Positions 1-6,671 of a DNA stretch of 6,671 bases are shown piece by piece. Every line of letters begins with the position of its first letter. The stretch's first letter is position 1. The DNA comes from JBHPGW01 sp042569785 (GTDB taxonomy: Bacteria; Planctomycetota; Phycisphaerae; Sedimentisphaerales; Anaerobacaceae), in assembly GCA_042569785.1 (NCBI GenBank), contig JBHPGW010000108.1, positions 1-6,671 of the forward strand, written 5' to 3'. Both the position numbers and the translations under genes were made by a program. Below the pieces are notes generated by a model that saw nothing but the letters and a program-made list of their open reading frames with translations, ran no database searches and was not told the origin of the DNA.

Positions 1-20
1 CGCGCTTTTGCGCTTTTTTA
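1..20 (+). terminator. Possible plus-strand intrinsic terminator at the window edge
   Basis: A GCGC-TTTT-GCGC hairpin (2-13) is followed by six T residues (14-19). This could end a plus-strand gene lying left of the window and converging on the 16S gene. The stem is only 4 bp as far as it can be seen and may continue beyond the edge. The same bases can also be read as a tandem GCGCTTTT repeat, so the call is weak. Confidence 0.35.
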
Positions 21-101
21 CACTTTTACCTGCGCAAATGATCGAAAAAATCCCCCTTTAAACCCAAAAAACAAACATCCACCCATTTTAACACATGAAG
101 T

Positions 102-128
102 ATTCGTGCTAATTCGTGAAAATTCGTG
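102..128. repeat. Three ATTCGTG units at 10-bp spacing
   Basis: The heptamer ATTCGTG occurs at 102-108, 112-118 and 122-128, exactly one helical turn apart, with variable 3-bp linkers. It lies in the non-coding stretch downstream of the 16S terminator. No open reading frame is convincing here. It may be a member of a dispersed intergenic repeat family, but a single window cannot show that. Confidence 0.7.
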
Positions 129-166
129 GTTAATTCTTTTTTGATTTTTTAATAAAACAGCGCACT

Positions 167-197
167 AAAAAAAGCCCTTACCGAAGTAAGGGCTTTT
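167..197 (-). terminator. Strong intrinsic terminator of the 16S rRNA unit
   Basis: On the minus strand a perfect 12-bp stem (arms 186-197 and 170-181) closes a C(UUCG)G tetraloop (182-185). A run of seven U residues (complement of 167-173) overlaps the end of the stem. It lies 87 bases past the 3' end of the 16S rRNA and just outside the processing stem. In the plus direction only four T residues follow the stem, so it is best read as a minus-strand terminator. It implies that transcription stops after the 16S without a linked 23S. Confidence 0.92.
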
Positions 198-208
198 AGT
201 ATCAAGAT

Positions 209-229
209 ACAGTTAAGCCAGCAGTGAAA
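209..229 (-). repeat. 3' arm of the pre-16S processing stem
   Basis: This 21-base segment is an inverted copy of two blocks upstream of the 16S gene. Positions 209-219 pair with 2006-2016 (11 bp) and 220-229 pair with 1990-1999 (10 bp). All 21 positions pair perfectly, and six unpaired bases (2000-2005) bulge on the 5' side. In bacteria such a long stem looping out the 16S is the usual substrate of RNase III. That role is inferred from position and pairing. Confidence 0.88.
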
Positions 230-280
230 AATGCCTGACATACCACAGCGAAAGAATCTCACTGCGTTCTAGTATATCCC

Positions 281-1843
<1,563 letters not shown>

Positions 1844-1989
1844 GTTTCTTCGAACCGATCTCGAAAGATCGGAATTCGTCGATTAAAGGCTCAACACTTT
1901 AGCATACGCACTGAAAGTGTTAAATTTGTAAAACTTTAAATTTAATGGCTGCCAAGGCCAAGCGTATTCGACCATGATGGCAACCGCAC

Positions 1990-2016
1990 TTTCACTGCTT
2001 TAATTGGCTTAACTGT
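1990..2016 (-). repeat. 5' arm of the pre-16S processing stem
   Basis: Two blocks, 1990-1999 and 2006-2016, are the reverse complement of 220-229 and 209-219 on the far side of the 16S gene. The six bases between them (2000-2005) have no partner and form an asymmetric bulge. The arm lies between boxA and the mature 5' end, the usual place for this element. Confidence 0.88.
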
Positions 2017-2020
2017 TTAC

Positions 2021-2058
2021 TTGTCAAAGAACAAAAAACAACGATGGCCAACGTTGTT
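2021..2058 (-). promoter_or_regulatory. boxB-like hairpin and boxA antitermination site of the rRNA leader
   Basis: On the minus strand a 7-bp hairpin (arms 2052-2058 and 2037-2043, eight-base loop) is followed by a T-run and then TGTTCTTTGACAA (2033-2021). The latter closely resembles rRNA boxA elements such as TGCTCTTTAACAA of E. coli. In rRNA operons boxA RNA binds NusB/NusE and lets polymerase ignore Rho-dependent termination. The boxB-then-boxA order fits. No clear boxC was found. Confidence 0.75.
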
Positions 2059-2089
2059 ATCAAAACCCGCCTGACCACCGAAAAATTCA

Positions 2090-2117
2090 ATTGTACACTT
2101 ATTTATAACCCCGTCAA
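2090..2117 (-). promoter_or_regulatory. Sigma70-type promoter of the 16S rRNA gene
   Basis: On the minus strand the -35 box is TTGACG (2117-2112) and the -10 box is TACAAT (2095-2090), with 16 bases between. Transcription should start near 2083. Immediately upstream, about 2121-2165, is very rich in A and T tracts, as expected for an UP element that recruits the RNA polymerase alpha subunit at rRNA promoters. An 8-bp inverted repeat, CACTTATT/AATAAGTG (2096-2103 and 2121-2128), brackets the -35 box and may be a regulator site or chance in AT-rich DNA. Confidence 0.8.
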
Positions 2118-2186
2118 CACAATAAGTGCAAAAAAATAAAAAATTTTCAAAAAAAACTTTTCGTCACACTTATTAAATAGGAAATA

Positions 2187-2215
2187 TTGCATTCTAAGCA
2201 GGCTTAGAGTACACT
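2187..2215 (+). promoter_or_regulatory. Candidate promoter and operator-like palindrome before yjbQ
   Basis: TTGCAT (2187-2192) and TACACT (2210-2215) are 17 bases apart and could serve as -35 and -10 boxes for the plus-strand operon. Both match the consensus only moderately. The spacer contains a perfect 7-bp inverted repeat, TCTAAGC-AG-GCTTAGA (2193-2208). Transcription would start near 2222, giving an almost leaderless mRNA for the ATG at 2225. That would fit the weak ribosome binding site there. Confidence 0.35.
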
Positions 2216-2224
2216 AACCAGAAG

Positions 2225-2644
2225 ATGGTAAAAACCGAAAGAATCGAAATTAAGACCCGCGGTAACTGCCAGGTTATCAATATTACCGAGCAGGTCGGCG
2301 AAGCTATATCAAAAGCCGGTATAAATAACGGCTCGGTTACCGTCTTTAATGTAGGCTCAACGGCTGGGATAACTACCACAGAATTCGAGCCAGGTCTGGC
2401 AGATCACGATCTGGCCGCCGCGTTCGAGAAGATCGCGCCGCAAGCAGGGCAATACGAACATGAAGAGACCTGGCACGATGATAACGGGCACTCCCATGTT
2501 CGCGCATCATTACTTGGACCGTCACTTAGTGTACCTATAGTTGACGGCCAAATGACCTTAGGGACATGGCAGCAGATCATACTGATAGAATTCGACACAA
2601 GGCCAAGAACAAGAACCGTGATCTGCCAAATAATCGGAGACTGA
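2225..2644 (+). CDS. yjbQ: YjbQ/UPF0047 family protein (possible thiamine phosphate synthase)
   Basis: This 139-residue cytoplasmic protein covers the full usual length of the YjbQ/UPF0047 family (secondary thiamine-phosphate synthase enzyme family). Visible family motifs are GSTAGIT (44-50), EPGL (55-58), YEHE-TWHD (77-85), NGHSHVRASLLGPS (87-100), the VDG turn (106-108), LGTWQQI (112-118) and EFD (122-124). The histidines of the HSH block probably line the active or metal site. The GSTA version, in place of the HTTAG-type motif, resembles the form I recall from archaeal and some bacterial members. E. coli YjbQ has reported weak thiamine phosphate synthase activity, but the family's true role is unsettled. 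No other thi gene is nearby. The start lacks a good Shine-Dalgarno site (only AGAAG directly before ATG). The gene diverges from the 16S and is followed six bases after its stop by the next gene. Confidence 0.93.
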   Translation: MVKTERIEIKTRGNCQVINITEQVGEAISKAGINNGSVTVFNVGSTAGITTTEFEPGLADHDLAAAFEKIAPQAGQYEHEETWHDDNGHSHVRASLLGPSLSVPIVDGQMTLGTWQQIILIEFDTRPRTRTVICQIIGD

Positions 2645-2650
2645 TCAAAC

Positions 2651-3295
2651 ATGTTAAAGGCAACTCAAAACTCAAAACTCAAAACTCAAAACTACAAAGG
2701 TTCAGCAATACTGATGGTGCTGGTTTCGGTTGTAATAGTTTTTCTGCTTTACTTCATTATGCTTACCGGCGTTTTTAATCCTAACATGCCGTCAATGAGT
2801 AGCGCTCCTGACAGCAGACCCTGGCTCGAAGAAGATCGCATCGTGGAGGCAAATGGAAAGATAAAACTACCAAAATCACCTAAGCCTACCTTAGGCGATG
2901 GGCTTACATTTAATATGACCGCAACACGCAAAGAAAACGACAGGGGGCCGATCACGATCCAGTTCGACCAGACAGGCAGAATTTCCGGTGAATGGTCCTG
3001 TGAATATTCACATGAAGAACGAGAGTATAGCTTCGACGCCGAATTTGCGGGCAATATCGATGTTAAGAAAAAATACGAAGACGAAGACGGTCGAGACAAA
3101 TCAAAGCTGTACTTTATAACCAAAGGCGAGTATACCCATACAATTTACAATAACACCACAAAGCGTGAGATAATTGAGCAGGGCATTATTTACGTTACCG
3201 GCTGGCTCAATCGGGACCATTCACTTTTCGGCCTGATCACCATCACAACAGACAAATCACGGTCAACCACCTACAACTTCTCAACGCAACAGTAG
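2651..3295 (+). CDS. Membrane-anchored hypothetical protein with prepilin-like N-terminus
   Basis: I do not recognise this 214-residue protein. It has a basic N-terminus (KLKTQNYK, 9-16), one hydrophobic helix (about 18-39) and a hydrophilic extracytoplasmic part rich in charged residues. The KG-SAILMVL junction at 16-24 resembles a type IV prepilin cleavage site, but position 5 after the glycine is Met, not the usual Glu, so an uncleaved signal anchor is equally possible. A beta-rich segment with FDQTGRISGEWSCEY (105-119) suggests a small lipocalin-like or sandwich fold, which is a guess. A GGAGA site (2636-2640) lies ten bases before the ATG, overlapping the end of yjbQ. The six-base gap from the yjbQ stop points to an operon. 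The first codons contain four tandem 7-bp repeats that could shift the frame if copy number changed. Confidence 0.85.
   Translation: MLKATQNSKLKTQNYKGSAILMVLVSVVIVFLLYFIMLTGVFNPNMPSMSSAPDSRPWLEEDRIVEANGKIKLPKSPKPTLGDGLTFNMTATRKENDRGPITIQFDQTGRISGEWSCEYSHEEREYSFDAEFAGNIDVKKKYEDEDGRDKSKLYFITKGEYTHTIYNNTTKREIIEQGIIYVTGWLNRDHSLFGLITITTDKSRSTTYNFSTQQ
2663..2690 (+). repeat. Four tandem ACTCAAA heptamers inside a gene start
   Basis: Perfect units lie at 2663-2669, 2670-2676, 2677-2683 and 2684-2690, followed by a degenerate ACTACAAA. They encode residues 5-13 and part of 14 of the membrane-anchored protein. Because seven is not a multiple of three, gain or loss of one unit would put the rest of the gene out of frame. 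Confidence 0.95.
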
Positions 3296-3302
3296 TCACA
3301 AA

Positions 3303-3325
3303 TACCACCGTCAAGTACTGTGGTA
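3303..3325. terminator. Weak hairpin between converging genes
   Basis: TACCAC (3303-3308) and GTGGTA (3320-3325) can form a 6-bp stem with an 11-base loop. It sits in the 35-base gap between the converging genes ending at 3295 and 3331, where a shared terminator would be expected. Neither side has a T-run, so intrinsic termination is doubtful. Confidence 0.25.
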
Positions 3326-3330
3326 AACTG

Positions 3331-6300
3331 TTAATACATTATTTCAACGTTTCTGACCCTGCATCTAAGCAGGTATGAGAGATAGCCGCCTTGGATCTCC
3401 ATCTCATCGAGTGCATCGTCCCAGTCGAAATACCAATACCCGTCCCAGCCGCCCGTTTCGAATCTAAACTTGCTGTACGATGGATTCTGGTACATTGTGG
3501 AAACGGGAACAAAGCCGGTATCATATATCAATGCGCCGCTTGTTCTTGCCAGCATCATAGCTCGCAGGCTTTTCTCAGCGGGGTCATATGCGGCAAAGAA
3601 GTAGTACTTACCGTCAGATACGTCCATCGACGGAGGAAAGACTATCTCAAATTCAAGCGTTGTGCTTAAAGTTATATCGTGAAAAAGGAAGAAGGCCCTT
3701 GGTCCGGAGCCCGAAACGTTACCATCTGGTTCATGTCGCGTCATACGGAATCCGAAGCTGTATGGTGAGCCGTCACCTAACCTGACTCCAGCCCAACCGT
3801 ATATATGGCTGTAGACAAGATCAAAATCAAAAGCCATAGCCACTCGTCCGCTCACTGTCTGCGAGAGGTTAAGCTCCGCGATCTCGTCATCATCGGGAGA
3901 GGTGAAATAGTCAAAATCAACCGTTCCCTCTAACGGCCTGAGAACCGGAGCCGAGGAGAAAGTGGCACGATAAGCGGCAGCTTCCGCATTTGCTGCTGCA
4001 TCCGGCGGCGGCAATAAATCGGGTCTGACGTAGTCGACAACCGTGTAGCGGCCCGGTGCTTCGGCGATTTCTGCTGATTGGAATCCGCCCGGCAAAGATA
4101 AAATACTGGTAGCATCCGGAGTGATAGAGCTGATCTGCGTTACTGTATCGCCGCCTGTGGTGTGGAAGATCACGTTTACATCTTCAGCGATAAGTGATCC
4201 GATATTGCGCACTTCCAAGGTAGAAGCAACAACTTCGGCCCTGATAGCAGGGGCCAGGTAATAGTCATAAAGTAGTCCATCAAGGGCATCGTACTGCATC
4301 GCGGTTCCGGTGCCGTAGAAGTTTAACCCCGGCATATCGGGAAACGTGGTACGAACGAAGTCGAGCTGTTGACGCAGTTCAGTTACTGTTTGCACCCATG
4401 ATCCGAACCCGATACATGCGACTGTGTTATCAGCCAATCCTCTCGCTATTACGTTCTCATATCGACTGAACATTCCATCATAAAATCTAAAATCGCTGGC
4501 ATAAGTTTCGACCTGTACCACGTCGGAAACCGCAAATCCGGCGATCTTATCATCACCACCTGCACTGACAGTGTAAGGGGCAAGGAACATATCCGGGTAA
4601 GCGTCTCGCAACATTATCAGGGCTCTGCCCATGGTGTCGTCTTTATCGCCGCCGGAGCCGAATTCATCGATCATAATTCCCTGTACCGTCGGATGGCTCA
4701 GGGTTCGCCAGTAATTGTAATAGTCAACATCGCTGTAGCCATCTATGTGCATGCCGTTCTTCCATTGCAGAGGCATTACACCTTGATTCAGCCGTGTCTG
4801 GCTCTCAGAATAAGGATAGCTAGACATATACCCTGTTATATACTTTAGGTCCATTCGCGAACCCCAGAAGGTAAAGTGAAGTTTCTTTTCAGTGACGAAG
4901 ACTTCACGAATCGTCGAAATGGTTCCGTCGAGGTCGCACCACAATTTATATGAGCCGTTCTGGGTCGGTGTCCAGTCGTAATAAGCCGGCAGGGTCATAG
5001 TTTCCTGGGTCTGCAGTACAGGCGTCTGGTCATCGAGCTGAGCGTAGAAATCTATCGTACTGCCCGGCGTTATGTTATATGGGACAAGCTCTTCGACATT
5101 TATCCGGTAAGTCTGCCCCCTTACCGGCAGCGATCTGCCGACAGAAGTAACCAGAGTCGTCTGGCTAAGGTTGAATCGTACTTCGCTTAGGCCGTAATGA
5201 CTGCCGCCCCAGTTGCCGTTAGTTGCTTTTGCGGTTATCACAACATATTTAGCGCTGACATCTCCGAGATCAACTTCGAAGTTGCGCCCCATATTCTCAG
5301 CGCCGAAAGCCTGCGGGATCTCATAGTCACCTAATTTTGCATAACTGCTGCCGTTAGTCGAATACTCGATCGAAACATTACGCATGCCGTTGTCACTACT
5401 GCCGGCCTCGTTATAATTCCACAACCATATATCCTTGATGTCGTAGGCCTTATCAAACTCATATTTTATCCACGCCGCTCCCGCTTCTGAACCTGGGTTG
5501 GGATTCGATCCGCCCGCGCCGCCTGCGACAGAACGCCACATATTGGTCTGCTGCATATCGTGCAAACCCTTTATCAGCCCTGAATAGTTGACTGTTTCCT
5601 GCGGGCCGGTACCGCTGCAGGCGGTAGCGGTTATATCATCATCAATAATAAAGCCTGGGAATTCCGCGGTTTTCCACTGATCCGCCACTATTGCAAAATC
5701 ATTCGCGTCGATCCTGTCGTCAATATCGAGATCGCCGTTCAAAACAGGCCCGCTCAACGCGATTATGTCCGGTTCGCTGAGGAGAGAATCGTAAATCCGT
5801 ACATCGTCGACGCAGCCAGTCAAATATTTCGGCAGATAGCTCGGCGGGTCGCCTGTTTCGGCTCCGATCACCAGTGGGTCGGCATTGGTATTTATGGTCG
5901 TCGTCGAAAGTGTCGCGCTGCCGGCTTCTGAGCCGTTTGTGTAAATAGTCATATTCCCGTTGCTGAACGTCGCGGCGATATGTGTCCACTGGCCAAAGGT
6001 TACCGGTGCAGAGGCACGAGCAGAATCGGCATTAGCATTGTCCCTTGCAATGAAAATGCAGGAACCGGAGCCATTTGAGTTGATACTGTAGGCACCGCCG
6101 GGGAAGTAAGCGTTTTTAATGCCCTTGGTAAGGACTACAGTTCCGCCCTCCATTTTAACCCATAAAGCGATGGTGAAATCATTGGTCAGGTTCAGACTGC
6201 TGTCATTGCCGCAGTCGAGATAGTCACCGTCGCCGTCGAATTCCATCGCGCCCTGAGCAGCTCCTGTTACCCATTGCGGATCGCCGTTTATAACAGCATC

Positions 6301-6537
6301 GTTACCGCCGACACTATCGTCAGTATCGCTGTCAAGTGTCCAGAGACTGACAAGTCCAGGGTCAGGTGCCGCAGCTTCGGTAAGCCATAGTCCCTGCAGA
6401 ATCTTAATATCCTGCCAGTCGACCTCGCAGTCGCCGTTAAGATCGCCCAGCGGACACGCAGAACTGACCACAGTTGCCAAAAAGAACATTAAAACAGAAA
6501 AAATCACGCCTGCGACAACACGTTTTTTGCTCTTCAT
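3331..6537 (-). CDS. Secreted multidomain protein: dockerin-like, LamG, CBM32-like, putative glycosidase barrel
   Basis: The protein has 1068 residues, numbered from the ATG at 6537. A signal peptide (1-27, cleavage after SSA) precedes a dockerin-like calcium loop (D32, N34, D36, D40, D43). A LamG-like domain follows (about 61-261; QWTHIAATF, VDDVRIYD), then a second calcium loop (D269, D271, D273, D277, D280), so LamG separates the two halves. Next come a discoidin/CBM32-like domain (299-456) and an Ig-like spacer (460-552). Residues 553-766 look like a TIM barrel: strands HFTFWG, VMPLQW, GIMIDEFG with D624/E625, VVQVETY with E677, ACIGFG and GLNFYG. E625 and E677 are plausible catalytic acids, but I cannot assign a glycoside hydrolase family. 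A CARDB-like segment (768-836), an Ala/Pro linker (843-856) and a beta-sandwich (868-1068) finish it. The likely role is extracellular polysaccharide binding or cleavage. No PEP-CTERM or other sorting tail is visible. An in-frame TTG at 6543 is rejected as the start. Confidence 0.88.
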   Translation of the reverse strand: MKSKKRVVAGVIFSVLMFFLATVVSSACPLGDLNGDCEVDWQDIKILQGLWLTEAAAPDPGLVSLWTLDSDTDDSVGGNDAVINGDPQWVTGAAQGAMEFDGDGDYLDCGNDSSLNLTNDFTIALWVKMEGGTVVLTKGIKNAYFPGGAYSINSNGSGSCIFIARDNANADSARASAPVTFGQWTHIAATFSNGNMTIYTNGSEAGSATLSTTTINTNADPLVIGAETGDPPSYLPKYLTGCVDDVRIYDSLLSEPDIIALSGPVLNGDLDIDDRIDANDFAIVADQWKTAEFPGFIIDDDITATACSGTGPQETVNYSGLIKGLHDMQQTNMWRSVAGGAGGSNPNPGSEAGAAWIKYEFDKAYDIKDIWLWNYNEAGSSDNGMRNVSIEYSTNGSSYAKLGDYEIPQAFGAENMGRNFEVDLGDVSAKYVVITAKATNGNWGGSHYGLSEVRFNLSQTTLVTSVGRSLPVRGQTYRINVEELVPYNITPGSTIDFYAQLDDQTPVLQTQETMTLPAYYDWTPTQNGSYKLWCDLDGTISTIREVFVTEKKLHFTFWGSRMDLKYITGYMSSYPYSESQTRLNQGVMPLQWKNGMHIDGYSDVDYYNYWRTLSHPTVQGIMIDEFGSGGDKDDTMGRALIMLRDAYPDMFLAPYTVSAGGDDKIAGFAVSDVVQVETYASDFRFYDGMFSRYENVIARGLADNTVACIGFGSWVQTVTELRQQLDFVRTTFPDMPGLNFYGTGTAMQYDALDGLLYDYYLAPAIRAEVVASTLEVRNIGSLIAEDVNVIFHTTGGDTVTQISSITPDATSILSLPGGFQSAEIAEAPGRYTVVDYVRPDLLPPPDAAANAEAAAYRATFSSAPVLRPLEGTVDFDYFTSPDDDEIAELNLSQTVSGRVAMAFDFDLVYSHIYGWAGVRLGDGSPYSFGFRMTRHEPDGNVSGSGPRAFFLFHDITLSTTLEFEIVFPPSMDVSDGKYYFFAAYDPAEKSLRAMMLARTSGALIYDTGFVPVSTMYQNPSYSKFRFETGGWDGYWYFDWDDALDEMEIQGGYLSYLLRCRVRNVEIMY

Positions 6538-6545
6538 GCTCAATA

Positions 6546-6551
6546 CTCCTC
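6546..6551 (-). promoter_or_regulatory. Ribosome binding site that fixes the start of the large gene
   Basis: GAGGAG on the minus strand lies eight bases before the ATG at 6537-6535 but only two bases before the in-frame TTG at 6543-6541. It is complementary to the CCTCC tail of the 16S rRNA in this window. The spacing supports the ATG and a 1068-residue product. Confidence 0.85.
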
Positions 6552-6671
6552 AAAAAAAACAGTTTCTTTTTAGTTAGACACCCACCGCCTGTCCGTATCT
6601 CGCAGATCATAAGTGACATATAAGCGTCAAAACCGGCTTTCCTGCCGAGTTTGCCTCCATCTACATGTATT
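6552..6671 (-). other. Upstream region of the large secreted-protein gene
   Basis: These 120 bases probably contain the promoter and 5' leader. An imperfect hairpin is present (6630-6637 with 6644-6652, one bulged base, six-base loop), and a T8 run (complement of 6552-6559) sits next to the ribosome binding site. TTGACG (6630-6625) and TATGAT (6611-6606) resemble promoter boxes but are only 13 bases apart, too close for a normal sigma70 promoter. No gene is supported here. Confidence 0.4.

Larger units (their letters stand above)
1844..2083 (-). other. 16S rRNA leader with serial hairpins
   Basis: This transcribed leader of about 240 nt runs from the predicted start point to mature 16S. Besides the boxB/boxA site and the 5' processing arm it holds three hairpins: an AT-rich one (arms 1921-1927 and 1938-1944), an 8-bp stem (1893-1900 with 1914-1921), and a 7-bp stem with a UUCG loop (1855-1861 with 1866-1872) ending 11 bases before the mature 5' end. 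The first two share base 1921, so they can extend to neighbouring but not fully independent stems. No protein-coding gene is supported here. The leader is presumably removed during 16S maturation. Confidence 0.75.

Noticed and set aside
3339..4115. Small reading frames on either strand inside the large gene
   Set aside because: They are shadows of a continuous, domain-rich coding frame and have no recognisable content of their own.
6447..6467. Lipoprotein processing at C28 of the large protein
   Set aside because: The preceding residues SSA lack the usual Leu of a lipobox; ordinary signal peptidase I cleavage after SSA is more likely, and the Cys belongs to the common CPLGDLNGDC dockerin-like start.
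6606..6630. TTGACG and TATGAT as a promoter of the large gene
   Set aside because: The spacing is 13 bases, well below the 16-18 needed for a sigma70 promoter.
6621..6661. Resemblance to a c-di-GMP (GEMM-I) riboswitch upstream of the large gene: GGCAAAC, a CGGC/GCCG hairpin, then GACGC
   Set aside because: The essential continuation GACGCAAAGCC is absent (GACGC is followed by TTATATG), the loop is not GNRA, and the second GEMM helix cannot be found. A covariance search with the RF01051 model over this region would settle it.

Overview
The window looks like a Planctomycetota chromosome, most likely class Phycisphaerae (Sedimentisphaerales/MSBL9-like). This is inferred from the 16S rRNA gene, which has planctomycete-type sequence at several conserved sites and a strongly divergent EUB338 probe site, and from a large secreted protein carrying the dockerin-like 'GDLNGDCEVDWQD' repeats typical of such genomes.

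Layout. Positions 1-283 are non-coding: a possible plus-strand terminator at the left edge, a short 10-bp-period repeat, and a very strong UUCG-loop terminator (167-197) for the minus strand. Positions 284-1843 are a complete 16S rRNA gene on the minus strand. Positions 1844-2117 are its leader and promoter: a sigma70-type promoter with an AT-rich upstream element, a boxB-like hairpin plus boxA antitermination site, and several hairpins. Two inverted-repeat arms (209-229 and 1990-2016) bracket the rRNA and should form the pre-16S processing stem. The terminator lies just outside that stem, so the 16S appears to be its own transcription unit, with no tRNA, 23S or 5S following. This is the clearest unusual system in the window.

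Diverging from the 16S on the plus strand is a two-gene operon: a YjbQ/UPF0047 family protein (2225-2644) and, six bases after its stop, a 214-residue membrane-anchored protein of unknown function (2651-3295). The start of the second gene contains four tandem 7-bp repeats.

Converging on that operon is a long minus-strand gene (3331-6537) for a secreted 1068-residue multidomain protein: signal peptide, two dockerin-like calcium loops separated by a LamG-like domain, a discoidin/CBM32-like domain, an Ig-like spacer, a probable TIM-barrel glycosidase-like domain, and C-terminal beta domains. It probably acts on or binds polysaccharide outside the cytoplasm. Its start is set by a GAGGAG ribosome binding site eight bases before an ATG, matching the CCTCC tail of the window's own 16S.

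No CRISPR array, insertion sequence, tRNA or obvious phage gene was seen. The three protein genes and the rRNA gene share no evident pathway.
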